From positions 8,774,661-8,838,660 of the forward strand of contig JAAOOA010000026.1 in assembly GCA_012861695.1 (NCBI GenBank): 64,000 bases of DNA, written 5' to 3'. Of this stretch, positions 1 through 14,056 are shown in pieces. The notes beneath the pieces are model-generated. The model was not told where the DNA came from and ran no database searches. It worked only from the letters and a program-made list of their open reading frames with translations. Every line of letters starts with the position of its first letter. The stretch's first letter is position 1. The translations under genes and the position numbers were made by a program. Origin of the DNA: Trematomus loennbergii. Taxonomy: Eukaryota > Chordata > Actinopteri > Perciformes > Nototheniidae.

Positions 1-89
<89 letters not shown>
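1..89. repeat. (CA)n microsatellite, cut by window edge
   Basis: An uninterrupted CA dinucleotide array runs from the first base to about base 89, so its true length is unknown. It directly borders a CpG-rich transposon-like block. It lies inside what is inferred to be ccbe1 intron 2. Confidence 0.97.
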
Positions 90-90
<1 letters not shown>

Positions 91-735
91 GCAGGCCTCG
101 CTCGACTTAGTACGGTTTTGTTAGGTCTCGTTAGGCCCGGCTCACTTTAATGCTGCGCTTCCATTACAGTTTAGGAACTGGGTAGTATCTATGGTAACGC
201 AGTGTAGGCAGAGCCGTGACGTCATCTTCAATGAGCACCCCAGAAAAACAACATCAGCCGTTAGCTGTTAGCACTCAAGCTCACAGCTCCTCATATCTGT
301 TCAGAAACTAGACAAAAGTTAAACAAGTACAAACCACAGACTGTCTGTGTCATGGTGAATACAGTCGCTGTTTTTCGCCTGCCGTCTGTCTGCAGACTTG
401 TCAAAGCATTAATTCATGTTTTTACTAACCAGTATCAGTATGTTGTTACTTCGGCATCATTTTGAAACGTGTATTACAATTAATCACGGTCAAATATGTC
501 ATCTTGTTGTAGTTGTAGCCCCCTTGCCAGCGATTCTCTCTCTAGTTTAGCAACTCAGCCCGACTCAGCCCTGTTTGTTGGCCCCGATAGAACCACGATT
601 TTGTCGGGCCAGAAAAAAGGTGAAAAAGTAGCCCCGGGCCGGAACTAGGCCTAGTGGAACGCAACCAAAACGGGCCCGGCATGACACGGCACGCTTAAAC
701 CGCGCTCCGCGCCATGGTGGAAATGTACCATTAGA
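89..735. mobile_element. CpG-rich non-autonomous DNA transposon remnant
   Basis: This block is clearly richer in CpG than the AT-rich DNA around it. Its two ends look like opposite arms of one element: the left holds GGCCCGGCTCACTTTAATGC, and the right holds GGGCCCGGCATGACACGGC followed by GCCATGGTGGAAATG. Both resemble end sequences of a non-autonomous DNA transposon common in fish; that is recall, not a search. No transposase reading frame is visible, and the 61-codon minus-strand frame inside it looks fortuitous. A perfect TGACGTCA (CRE-like) octamer lies at 217-224. Exact ends and target duplications were not resolved because the left end abuts the CA array. Confidence 0.45.
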
Positions 736-3700
736 CTGTGAGTCCTGCACTTGTTCAACATGAGCACATCACAGACAGTCTGATTGTTTGGCCACCTGTG
801 CCTTTTTTCACCTAAGGGTTAGTTCATTTTGCCACTGATCCATATCCTTTTACAGCCCCCCCACCCCATGAAATCTAGACATAGATTAGTCTGACCTCAG
901 TTACCCGGGGTAAACCATCAGAACTCTCATTACCTTCTAAACATTGGACCTCCCCTGAACCAACACGGATTGGCTTGGCTTTGTCTTGTAATGAAACACA
1001 CTAATTCCCACCGACACACACAAGTTAAATCGAACATGAGCATGAGCAAAAACTGGATGAAAACATGCATTCAGTTCATGCACCTTCACAAGAGAGGCCC
1101 TCCTCATCACATCCCAGCATGCTCTTCTCTCTAACAGGGATAACAATCAGAAAACTTAAGGGTATCACACACACAAACACACACAGCTGTTGGACAAAAC
1201 ATGCAGGCTGCTCAGTGGAGGCTTATTTGTCTTGCAGTGATATACAATAACATGTCTGCATTCCACAATAGTTGAATGCTTGTGGAAGAGGGGAAGCATA
1301 ACCTCCACAGCCTGTTCATGCTGAATGATGTAGATGAGGGGTGAAATACTAATCAACTATTTCAGGGTATATTGTCTCCACACTATTTTAATACTATTAA
1401 CTCTTGATTCTGTCGTTGAGAGTCCTCTACAGCTCAGACGTTGCTCTTTCTTGTTCTGTCCTCTAACTATTTCATTTCACAACTTGTTTTCAGTGATACA
1501 CCTTGCATTATTGTTCTCGCATTGTTTTGCATCAATGTGGGATATATTAGCCAGCAACATATTTGTGGTCCTAGAATGAAGAAGATACACTTTCCTTCCA
1601 GTAAAATGTTTCCCTCCAACAAGATGTCGTTTTTTGTTCAAGACCATGGTGGGTCCTGCCAGGCATTTGGTATTAGTCAACTGACTGTTGTGCAAAACCT
1701 GCAACAAAGCCATGAGCCATTTAGTATGTGTTCACAAAACCATGTGTTAAATCAGATCTTCATCAACAATACCTCAACTAGCATATCTTTAAGGAAGTTT
1801 AAGTGCTGTCACTTTCATATAAACCCTCTCAGTCAAGCTTAGCCACACACATACAGACACACACAGTTTTAGGATCCCATAGTGTATTATAAACAAATTA
1901 ACACATGTGCACTGCGGTCTGTAAGGCGTCCTGGTTTGGACGTTTATCCTGGAGATTCACATTATGTAATTTAGAAATAAAATTCCAGCCTGTCAAAATG
2001 TGTCCTATTTCTGTAAGCACACACTGGTCGTCATGACAATACAGTTAAGCAACACATTAGCAATTCCAGAAGTAGACAAAATATAGTAAATCAAGAGGGA
2101 CAGTCGTGCCAGTGCTGTATCCAAAAACACAACTCTGAGGAGTTTATGGGAACACATTAAAAGTACAGAGCGTACGTCTTCAGAATGCTTGGATACCTTT
2201 GTGTTTTCCAAATCTCCGAACTGAAAACTACTCCACTCCTGGAAAGGTCATGAATGCTGCTAAAAATACCACTCTCATAAGAAATATAAAATGAGACATC
2301 AGTGATTGTTGCAGGCCATAGTTTTGTCTTTAGTGGAAGACTGATTCCTATGCACTAACATTCCTCAACATGTGTTTCTGTTATTCAGCTATGCTGTATT
2401 ATGTCCCGTTATTAAAAGTGATTATAATGTAATTACAGGAGATTGTTTTGAGATGCCATAAAAGGTAAACGGTGTTGAAGAAATATCTTTTTCCACAAGC
2501 TGATAACGGTCTGTTGGAAGCGGGCCATTAAAGACAACAGTTGTAGAATTATAACCCCTGAGCACTTAGCAGTATAACTCAGTGTGAACACTAAAGGGAC
2601 ATTTCATAGACTGAGGAGTCCAACAACAACTAAGCTGTGCAAGAGCTTCATTCAAGCACGGAAATGAGTAAGCAGGAGGGCGTTACAGAGAAAGTTGTTA
2701 CTGGCACACAATACTATGACGTCAAAAACAAATATTATGTGTTTCATATCTAATGGTATGTGCAAAGGTGAGTTTTGCAGAGAAAAGTAGACCCATAACA
2801 TAATTCACACGTACCTAGAGTTATTCCACCATTTGCTTTTTGAGGATTGATTGAAAAAAGTTACTTATTTTCAAGCTGCATTTCTAGCTAATAAGGGACA
2901 GAAGAAAATCAGAGAAAGCTGCCAAACACACAGCCAGACACCTGATATTTGACTGTATCACGTTATACATCTGGCTAATGTTATAAAACAACAGCCGACT
3001 TCCAGCAGGCACACAGCGACATCAACCCATTGGAATCCATAAAACTAAAACTGTGAGCTTAATGAAGCTAAAAGGCTCAATAGAGCGAAATGTCTCTGTG
3101 GGTTATTCACTAAAAGCAAACAATTTTTACATTACATTGTATCGTTATATGCAAAACACTCAAACGAAAAGTCACGAATCCTTTACTTACTGGATGACGC
3201 AATCCTGCTGAGGTCCCAATTATTCAAAGGGGCAGTTATATACTTATATTATATTATATAATTGACATATATCCTCTTGGAAAATATCCTCTCTTGTTTA
3301 AAAAATGCTTTGTGCTTTGCTCTTTCCATCAGTATCATGGTGAGTGCATATACGTCTGCACAGAGAAATGATGGCGCCCCATCACTAACATGGTACATTA
3401 ACATAACCTATTGGTTAATGACTGTGAACTCAGTGTTCACGGCCCGTGACAGTCACATAGCTTTGGTACAATACCCCTTGGTAAGGCCCCTCATTTAAAA
3501 TAAATAAGCAGTCTGGTTAGAAAATTGTGCAAACGCATCGCTCAATTTAATGTAACTAATTCAAAACTCTGCTTTTAATTCTTGCCCTTTTGTTTTCATG
3601 TTCTCTCTTGTGACACAATGGTAACGGGAGGGCCTGGTCATTTAAAAAAAGAGTAGGAAAATATGCTGTTGAGCATGTAGCAACACAATTATGTCACAAG

Positions 3701-3754
3701 TTGAAAGCAACTGTTGCTGCTACAGCACTGTCATCGTGGGTATTGTAGTCTAAG

Positions 3755-4010
3755 TTCAACATTTTGAGAAGCACACTGATTTATTTTCTAGCAGTAAGTT
3801 AAGTTGAAAGATTGATCCACTCTCGTATTTAAAGGTTGAATAGGAAGCCAGTCAGCAGCCAGTTAGCTTAGCTTTCCAGAAGACTGAAAAAGAGAGGAAA
3901 CGACTTGTCTGGCTCTGGGCAAAGGTAACAAATCAGTCTACTGGCACCTCTAAAACCAATCTGTACAAACAAGACTTTCACAGTGAGCGCATAATACAGC
4001 TTGGCTGTGG
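3755..4010 (+). repeat. Diverged copy of a common teleost interspersed repeat
   Basis: The segment contains, in order, AACATTTTGAGAAGCACACT, a cagcagccagttagcttagc stretch, a GACTTGTCTGGCTCTGGGC stretch, AAAGGTAACAAATC and GGCACCTCTAAA. This order matches a repeat found in introns and UTRs of many fish (consensus block: GGTTAGCTTAGCTTAGCAT, then CAGCTAGCCTGGCTCTGTCC). The copy is diverged and has no coding potential. Family assignment is by recall. A RepeatMasker run would settle the name and exact ends. Confidence 0.55.
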
Positions 4011-7000
4011 TGGGAGGTTAGCCCTATGAAGAGCAAGCATCAATCCTTAAAAGAGTTTGCATTTCTACACTTCCAATGACTTCATCCCAAAATCATTGGA
4101 TTTTTTGAGTTATCGATAAATTGACTGAAATGGAGCCTATGGTTATCAAGCTTAAGAGATTGTAATGTTTTGACCTACAATATAGAGTACACAACTCTGC
4201 AGTTGGCTTAGTGGGGATGTTAAGTTGGGGAACAGTAGTGTAGTTTAATATTGTAGTATCATAAACCTTTGCTTGCTAAAGAGCTTATTTTATGCCTTTA
4301 TCCAAAAATCCCATTGACTTTTTGACCGGAGAACCAGGGCGACACTAACTTCCAAGTATGTCTATTCAGCACTCTAATGAGAAAAGATTACTGTTACAGT
4401 ACATGGCAACTGAACAATGACCATGTTTTGTGTGGTAGAAAAGGGTCACTTGAAATAAGGACCTCTCCACACTCTGCAATTCATCTGCTGTTAGCAGCTA
4501 CTTTGGACGTGTACACCACTCCTGCTGTGCTGGCATCTGCAACATTATCCAACAAAACCAGCAGTTTTTAAGTGACTCACAGCGGCAAAGCACTTTAGCT
4601 CCGCTCAGCTTTAGCGGGCAGCTGGAGCCAAAACACAACCAGTCAGCTTTAGCAGAGGCAGCCCACGCTCTGTTGCCTTTCCTCAGTGGTGTTCCAGACT
4701 CAAACTAATCGGATTTGACTCTGGCTAGATTCTATAAAATGTGTAAAGTAATCCATTATGAAATCTATCTGCTTTAATGTCACATTTTTACTTGAGATCT
4801 CACATTTTCATTTAACTTTCACTTAAAAAGTACAGAAGTGCATGTGATGTCTCTGATACTGACACCTCAGGAAATGATACAGAGCACGGCTGTCTGTGGC
4901 CTGTTACTTTAAACCGTCATCAAACCTTCCATGTGTTTCTAACTCAAACCATTCTATTGAACAAAGGCCAAATATACCAAACCCCCTGAAACACTGAGGT
5001 TACTGTGAAGGAGTGAATCCTCCACTTCAGGGAAATGTTGAAATAATCTATTAATTTGTTATTATTAACAGATTAAACAGTTCATTATGCTAACAGAGTG
5101 GTAAAAGCTGCTGAAAAAGGCGCTGCAATATGAATAGTCATACTACTCAAATGGTGCCAAAGAGGTTTTAGGAAAACTGGTCTCTGAGGAGTTTATGAGG
5201 GATTATTTGCCCTTAAAATTAAACATATTTCATCCCAATTAAGAAATGTAAGAATCACTCCAACAATATTTATCAAAATGTTAAAAGCAGAATAGAAGTT
5301 TAAAAAAATATAAAAAAAGGTACGATTTTTTTAGAGCTCGCAATCAATCAATGATTCAATTTAGAGACATAATATTAGAACATGAGAGAAATGAATACAT
5401 TTTACGAGTTATTGTAATAAGTATTTTCTTTCAGTGTAATTGTACATTTACATTTTTCCCTTCACCTGATGGGTTAGGGTTAGTGTTTTCATACAATTAC
5501 ATGTGTAAGTTAACTGTCTGGTAAATGTTGTACGCTAGCCCATTAAAGGCTCTGTGATTTTCATGTTATTTTAAAACTTGCATGTAACGAAATGTAATCT
5601 TCTGTCAAGGGATTTCACATAGAATTGAACCCGCATTAGTAACACAGACTATAATTGAAAATAACGCTTATTAATGTGCATGTTTCCTTTAGAATTAAAC
5701 ATATCCGGCCTTCTTGGGTGTAGAGGGTATGGTATGTAGTGGGCATGAGGTGGGGGAGTTAAAGTCTGAGTTATTAAGGCAGCATGATGTAGCTCACAGC
5801 TGTATAACATAGCATGACAGGTGGACAAACACACTGGTGGTGGTGGTGGTGATGAATAACATTACATTAAATTACAGCTGACTCACAAATATTGGATTTC
5901 AGCAGCATACAAGCAACATTTGCAGTCGAGGGGGAAACATGTGCACTGCAAAAAATCAACAAACATGAAGCCCCTTTCCCAAAATGTGTTATTAATATTG
6001 AATGCAACAGCTGTTTACAATTAAACATGAAGGACTGCTGTGCTCACTGGTGCGGGCAGCTCGTCTTTTGGCTAGCTGCTGTTCTTCTTGACTGATAAAT
6101 TAGCACCTTATTCTTTGCACGTATGGGAGCATAAATGAAGGCTTCAAACGGTCCGACTGTGAATAACAATTAGGTACAAAAAAATACATTTCAAGTTTTA
6201 ACACAAGCCCATTTACCTGTCAATAACTTTGTGTGTTTCAAATTGTGTTGGTACAATTACTGTTTTCCATTCAAAGTGCTGCTATATTATTATTTTATTG
6301 AATGTTCCTCTGTAGAATAGAATGTTGAAAACAACTCAAGCTTGCTCTTGGATATACAGAGCAGAGGCATGGAGGCATTAAAACCATAACCTGTGGTTTA
6401 CATATCACCACATCTCTTAACCATCGCAAAACCACAGCGTGACCAAAGCGTGACCACACTACAGTTCTCCATGGAAAGAAACAGATGGGTAAAGGAGCAA
6501 CAGCCAAAAGAAACAATAGAGGGATTACAAAAAAAAAACTTAATATCAAAAAAAAAGTAGCTATGTGGATTAAAGAAGTACAAAATACGTGTGATCCTAA
6601 AAGAATAAGGTGAATGTGACACAGAAACACTCAAAGATCACAGAAACTAAATACATCTTGTAGGATCATTTATCTAATTTAGGATCTACTATTATTAAAA
6701 TACCATTATTAACACAGGTGCCAATTTCTTATATCTGTTTCTGTGTGAGCACACATGTACACATATGACATTACTCTATTTCAAAGTGCACTATAGGTGA
6801 AAAGAGGCCGTATGGATTCACTGTAGTTAGACATTTGATTTATGGTAATTCCTTTTCCCATTTACAGTAGATATCCAGCTACCCCACAGCCTGTACAAGC
6901 CTTTGAAGAGGTGGAGGCTTTGACAGATGTAGAATATCCATCTCCATTTACAGCCGTGCGGCAAATACAGAAAAACTACTGTAAGGTGTTGAATAATGTG

Positions 7001-10000
7001 TACTCTGGGCAGCAGTTGTCAAACTTTTCTGATAACACGTTTTTTATAAAGTGAGAACACTCAAAGTCATGGTCTTTACAGCAAAGGCATGTTTCATATT
7101 ACTGTCTTCTTTCCAAATGGAAACAGATGGCAAAATGCATTTGTAAGGAACTCAATTAAATGACTCTCTGACAGCACTGCATTACTGAAAATGTAAGCAT
7201 TTATTTTTAGAATCTGAAAAAAACACAGAATACTAATCATTTTGAGAAAGAAAAATAACACAGAAAATAAATAAAACAGAAGTTGAAAAGATGTTAGAGC
7301 ATAATTATTGTCCTGGTGTTAGAAGTTTTGGTTAAATCAATATTAATTAATTAATCCAAAAGCCAAGTTATGGAAGTGTACTCTATGTATATTTCTAAAA
7401 CACCACATGAGTTCATGAAAACAAATAAATAAGAGGAGAGAGAGAGGATGTTTGCTGCTGCTTGTGCTCCACATCTGTCACTCAGGAATGCTCCTTTACA
7501 CTAACATGTCCTCCCGCGCTCTCACGACCATCACTTACACTTCACTGCATCTTCCTCTAAAGAACAGGATGGGGTAACATCCTCTACCGAATAGGCCATG
7601 TCACCACTTCACAAGTTGTTGACAAGACTTTGGCTAAACACCTCTTTTACATGTCATTTAAAATAAAACATATTTTGTGAAAAAAAATTGTAACATATCA
7701 CCCCCTATGGGAGCAAAGATGAATGACAAATGTAAATCACTTTAAAAAACCTTCCTCCACCTCCCACTCACAACATAGTTCAGCAGTGACTGTGAGAACT
7801 TCCAGCAGCACACTCATGTATTAATGACCGGACCTGCAGAAATTACTCACCACCAATTGGCTCGACTTCTGTAACAATATTATTCACAACAATATCCTGC
7901 ATGGTGTGACACCATTAAAGTGACGCACAATAATAAGTGACTCTATTAGTGCATGTGCTTTGAATTATAACATGAATAATATTTGTATGGGACAGGAAGA
8001 CAGAGCAATATTTGATGTATTCAAGCACAGGCATTTGCTGAAACAAGTGATAACCATAAATAAAGTTGATGAGTGACTGATATTGTGTATTTGTATCATC
8101 TCCACCAGGGTATCATGCATTTGGTCATGACTGCTTTTGTCCACAGCTCATATAAATATGAAATGCATCAAGTTGGTCTTGTTAGCTTGATTAAAAAAAG
8201 AAGATTGGTAAGGTATTTCTTATAGAGGTGTATTAGGTCTATCGGCCCAGAACTGAACATGCAGGTGCATCTGATCTCACCTGTGCAGGGTATTCTCTAA
8301 AGTGTACATGCACATGAGCACATACTGTAGGCACATCATTTATCATAAGTGATAATTATTGAAATAACAAACAATCAAGTAATGCACTCGGTAACCTGCT
8401 TGTTCAGGGCCCTAGGGGCTCCAACTGCAGTCCTTTCATACGGACTGAAAATGATCCGAGCTAAATTCATAGGCCGCTGGATGATCCATCCACTTATACT
8501 GTTGTCTGAAATTAAGTAAACAAATTATACACTGGATAAATGACACTTTACTGTAATTGACAGTATGAATTTGAAAGTATCAGTTGTTTGAAAAGGTGTC
8601 CCAGAACCAACATATGCTTTCTTTTAGGTGTTAAGTCCCTCCAGCAGCCTGAGAAGTAATAATGACTCTTGCCTGAGTGGATCAATCAAAACAACATTAA
8701 CACTGCTTCTCTGATGAAGGTACTCTAACCTTAAACCCTTGCCAAACAAAGTTGTGTTCATACTTAAATGTAACCACATTTTTAGCATAGCCTTATCAGA
8801 TTGTAACACCGGTTTACTTTTCCAAACAGTCATGTTTTTGTCTAATGCTGTTAAAGGCGCCAGATCAGAAATCTCTTATCTGTGTGGTCTGGATTGTAAT
8901 TACAAACATAATGTGTTATTTTGGGAAGAGATGAGAGGAAAAACTGTTCAATCAACCGCCCCTTTATCTTCAAGTTTATTTGTTCTGCTCATGATTCATC
9001 AAATTGACCTATCTTGGAGAATGAAAGGAAAGATTGTCAGAAGGACGATTCTGCACCTGGTCGGCACTAAGAGTAAAGTTGCTGACTCATCTATGTGTCA
9101 ACAAAAAGACAACGTTTTTCCTAGCATTTCATTATAGGTTTTATAGTATTTTCAATCAGACAGACGGTGAACATAAGCTTAGTCCCACAGCTGACTTCGT
9201 CTGCCTGAGACACTTTCCACATTCAGCTGTGCGGGAGCTGTCATTGAAGAGTAACACCGAAGGTTCATGTCAACTCTACAGTACAGCCTCTGTTACACAG
9301 TCTACTTCAGTTAACAGGCTACATATCCTCTTTCTCAAAATTGATAGAAAACAGATGTTGATGTCTTTTTTTTTACCAGACATTAGGTATCATTTCTGGG
9401 ATACAGTTTATGATGAGTTTGGGATGAATCAGACCCCAGTCTTATGGTTGTGTTGGTTCTTTAGCACAGTGTTTGTAAAGGCACACTTGTAATGCCTTTT
9501 AACAATAGAGTTTCTTATGTAGTGTAATGTAATGGTTTACCTTTTACAAGCACATTTACTTTTATTATTCAGTCAAAAGTAACACAATGCTGGGGATCAG
9601 TGCCAGGAACCGTAAATCATTTCAGGCATTTTTGATTGGCATGATTGTCAGCTGTCTTTCTGCCTCTACTGAGGTTTATTCCGGTACACTCTGTTTCACT
9701 CACAAGAGGTGTTGAGAAACAGTTTGGACTTATTCCAGACTCCTTCCTCAGTTGACTTATTTGGTGCATTCTGTCTTCTCAAAATGCTTAACGTTGCTTA
9801 CAATGTTTTCATTCCTAAAAGGCAATTTGTGTTTTGAACTAAATCAGAAAACTCTGTTAGTAAATCCAGATGTGTCTTTAATAAATCTAAAATATTCCTG
9901 CTTTGCCACATACAAACCATGGAAACCACTACAAAGGCTTTTTACAAGAGAACAACAGCTACAGCAAGTGTATTTTTGGTTTCTGTTTAGCTTTAGTGAT

Positions 10001-10043
10001 ATCTTTCAAAATCTTTTGACATGAATTATCCTATATTATTATA

Positions 10044-10241
10044 GGGAGGCTGTGGCGCAGTGGGCTAGTGCGTTGGTGTTCGGATCAGGGGAGCACAGGT
10101 TCAAACCACTGCAGTCAGCATGTCGTTGTGTCCCTGGGCAAGACACTTCACCCCAAATTGCTCCTATGGGGATTGCCCACAGTATTGAGTATGTAAGTCG
10201 CTTTGGATAAAAGCGTCTAACAAGTAACATCTAATGTAATG
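10044..10241 (+). mobile_element. tRNA-derived SINE (teleost type)
   Basis: The head carries an RNA polymerase III A-box (TGGCGCAGTGGG at 10053-10064) and a B-box-like GGTTCAAACCAC (10098-10109), spaced as in a tRNA. The middle has the typical TGTCCCTGGGCAAGACACTT block. The tail has GTCGCTTTGGATAAAAGCG, ending in a TAATG-type short repeat. This head-body-tail arrangement is that of widespread fish tRNA-SINEs. The tRNA part cannot form a functional tRNA as written. Clear target-site duplications were not found. The minus-strand 63-codon frame across it is a shadow. Confidence 0.85.
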
Positions 10242-11914
10242 TTATCCTGCTGATTTCTCTTTACAAACAAGATTTGACAAGCATATTTATCAAGAATGAT
10301 CCTCTGACGCATTTCCAGTAGCACCGGAGGTGGTTGATAATTGGGCTTGTAACTAATGAAAAACACCTAAAGTGAATGTGTAGACCAATAGTAATCATTT
10401 TCTATTGCCTAATATTTGTCAACTTGTTCAACTGCAATCATCTGTTTACCTGCAGAGGGTTTTTATTCTTTTATCCTGGAATAACCCCTGTGTTTAATGA
10501 CAAATTATAAATGCAAAACTGTTGTATAAGTTCAATGAGAACCTCAGAATGAGCATAATTTGGCATCTATTTGAAAAGTTCCCAACCTTATTAAATATCT
10601 ACACTACAATACTGGATGTGTGCCCATGGCTCAGTAGAAGTGCATTGAGTAACAATATAACATGGGGGCTTTCCTGAGTTACATGTTTTTCCACCAAGAA
10701 ATGTCCCTGAAAGATGCCACTCGTATGCTGTCCATAAATCAGGCCTCATAGTAGCAGTATCAGCTGTAGTAGCCCAAAAGGACAAGGCATAACTAACCAG
10801 GGTCTGCTGAACTCCTTAAGCTGTGCCATAATATTTTAAATACTGTCTACAGCCACAATTCATGGAGCTACGTTCACTGGAGGGATGACAATATGGCAGC
10901 AGAGAACCCCAAGTGTATTTCTCGTGTTGAAAGCTATTTGAATTTGGGAGCAGAAGTCCAGCTGAGAGGATTATTCCAAGGAGCAGAATACATTTTAAAT
11001 TTGATGTGAAAACCAGATTTGAAACTAAGGAGACAAGCTTTTTCGCCAAGTTGAATAATCAGACTTTAGCGATAATTTCTTTGGAACTGACAAGTGTTTG
11101 AAATACTGCCTGCAGAATCACAATATAAATACATTTCTCATTTTGCAGTCAATGGAAAATCGAAAGAAATACCTCTGAACAAATTCCACTGAACTTTATT
11201 GGAAGGAATTGATAGGGACATTTACGGGACACAAACAATGCCGTTTGGATATGCCAAGTGCATGAGAAGTATCATGACTATCATGTCTCACAGGGGGGCC
11301 ATAGAAATGTTATCCTTAGTTTACTCACTGCGTAACCCAGAGTTTCCCCTGAATTCCTTAGCTGGGGGGGGGGGGGGCAAAATGCTTAGTAAGACATTTG
11401 GAAAGATAACAAGGCAACAATTACAAATGTCGCACGCCAATTATATAAAACTGGTGCAGCTGTAGAGTGAAAGACTGCCCCTCACCGTGCTCTGCTTCTT
11501 TTCCTTTACATGGAAGGTAAGGCCGACATCGTATACACAATAAATCAGGCCAATGTAATCACTGTTTCATGTACCCTCTTGTCACCAAGAGAAGTTATAA
11601 ACAATGGTTATTAATGTGCCTCCATCCTATGATGGTTAACACATTGGATCTGGCTCTTATCTTGGATTTTCAGGGATGTCATATGATAATTTATTCTCAG
11701 CCGCTAAAAAAACGTCTACCTCTTGAGTAATCTGCTCTGTGATTAGGTGTTAACAGCACACAAAACTAAAAAACAATCAATCTTTAGTATAACGATATCA
11801 TAATATATTTTCGTCGCTTTGTACTGCCAACTGATGAATTGATTTAGTGTAAAGTAGTTTATGATGTGACAAATGTGCTGTTTGCTAACAGCCGCTGTCC
11901 GGTATGTTTACCCC

Positions 11915-12015
11915 AGGGGGTCCGTCTCACAAAGCAGGATTACGAGGTTAGCTGGATAACTGCTGAGTAAAACCTGGAAGCCTATCAACTCTGCAATATG
12001 GACTCAAATAAAAAC
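11915..12015. repeat. Possible DNA transposon end fragment
   Basis: The string GTCCGTCTCACAAAGCAGGA, followed by a ttagctggataact stretch and tgagtaaaacctggaa, resembles the end of a fish non-autonomous DNA transposon. Only one end is recognisable, and no matching inverted end was located. The assignment rests on recall and is tentative. Confidence 0.3.
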
Positions 12016-14056
12016 GTTTTTCTAGGTTATACTCAGCGTTAGAGTGCAGCTAAGGTCAGTAATGTGCTTTGTGACACAAGCCGCAACATTCTCTGGACAC
12101 AGAAAGTGATGGGTGTGTTTTAAACCGCAACTGTGGCTTGGATTAGAAGCACTGTGAGGTTCAAGAGAATGGTAAGCATTACCAGTCACCAGCCATACCA
12201 GCCAAACTAATAACACAAAGTCACCAACAGAAAGACAATAGAAAACCTAACAGTTCCTAATCCATGTTACTGTCAATTCTGATTCAAACTGATCTCTGGG
12301 AGCTACACTGGAAAACTCAACAGCAGTGACCGCTTAGGCACTCAAGATGTTGCCAAACTGGAACAAACAGCACACACACCTTATCATTTTAATCAGACCC
12401 TGTTTTGGCTTTTTGAAAAGTATTTGTGTTGCAATCTCAGGCATTCATGATTTACAGTAAGTGCAACTTCTGGAACAAACTACACAACCTCTCACATCTT
12501 ATTGAAGCCAAGCAAATCATTTGCATATATTTTGAAGCCTGAAAATGCTGAATCTTTATAAAGAAACCCACATGTGACAATCTCTACATAAAATAGCCCA
12601 GAAAGACAGAGAGAAGAATGCGCCTGCACTGACAGTGAGACAGATATGGTCCGAGTCAGCTGAGGCCCTGCTACTTCTCTTGTGCTGTGACATATGCTCT
12701 CTGGGTCTCTGGTGTCTCCTCTGATCCCTTTCACAATATGATAAATGCTGCAAAGATGAGCGTTAAACTGTGCACACAGAGGAACGCCATGGTCAAAGGG
12801 GGCCTGTTTCAACATGTCTTCAAGTGGTCCTCTCCTCTTCCGCTAGTCCTACCAAAGACTTGAATTTCAAATAAGATTTGCTTTCTTGCAAAGAGAAGGT
12901 CGATGCCACTAAATGTGCTATGTTACAGGGATTGTGTAAAAAAAAAGAAAAGGATGAGTACTGTGTGTAGGGAAGGCTGGATGTATATGTATGTATATAC
13001 TAGAACTAGAACATAAATATGTTAAGAAGAACAAGGATTCCTCTAAAGAAGCAAGACATACTAAGTGTTCAGATTAACATATTTCTATTTCAATATCCAG
13101 GGTGGTGACCACAATAATAAAAACAAAGTAAGAAAAACCTGTGCACCATAGATTTTAAGGGCCATTAAACTCCTAGAGCACAGCTACAACGTTGACATAA
13201 ATATAACACATTAAAATAAAACAACTAAATAGAATAGAATAAAAGTAAATGGGCAGACACACTGTTACTCTAAAAGTGCCTAATAAATGCCATAAGGACG
13301 ATATTTTCTTTTGGCAACTCAATCTTTCCAACTCAAATCAAGTTTGGTTCCCTTTGAACTACATGACTGCAATTTGAAAAAAAACATGCAGTACGCAAAT
13401 AAAACATTCACCTAGTTAAATTGAGATTATTAATTGGAATATTTGGCACTACAATAACACTTCTTAACCAACAATTACAGAGCTCATGCAGTCATCAGCT
13501 CATGGCGTGCAGGTGAACCGAAATGCACCTATTGCCTTGGCTCTTTTAAATAAACATTGTGGGAAACAACTGTGGCTGCAGCCAACAACCATAAACCAAC
13601 ATGATTATGTTAAGAATGTGTTGAGATTTATAGATCCAACAGGATGTCACTGTGTGCTTGCACCACAGCCAGCAGTTTATCAAGCAAAACCAACATGAAA
13701 CCTCACCGTCCTCACTTGGAAAACTTATCAGAAGAGATTTTTTTACAATCTGGCATTTCTCTAGTTCCAATTGGCTTTCCCGGAAAGGAAGAACAGAAAT
13801 AGATTTAAAGCAAGATGATTGACAACATGTTAGAAATGAGTTCCCCGAATAAAAAGCACTGCATTCCCGCAAAGTTGTGTTTCAGCATTTACTAGGTGTC
13901 CATCATGTGTGGGGGATTGGGTGATTGACAATTGTCAAGTACAATTTCTTGATAAAATGATTCAACTTTCAGCTTGTATCCATCAAAAAAGCCAACAGGC
14001 ATTTGTCAAACGTTGTTGCTGTACATTTTTCCTGCACCAAAATCAATACAAATACA

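Noticed and set aside
5468..5490. GGGTTAGGGTTAG, and similar at 59831-59852, as interstitial telomere repeats
   Set aside because: Only two or so imperfect units in each; such strings are common in fish repeats.
9034..9492. 152-codon plus-strand frame
   Set aside because: No recognised motif, sits within the ccbe1 intron with no convincing splice or promoter context, and its composition resembles translated AT-rich DNA.
10039..10230. Functional tRNA gene suggested by A-box and B-box
   Set aside because: The boxes belong to a SINE head; the body and tail are those of a retroposon and no tRNA cloverleaf is complete.
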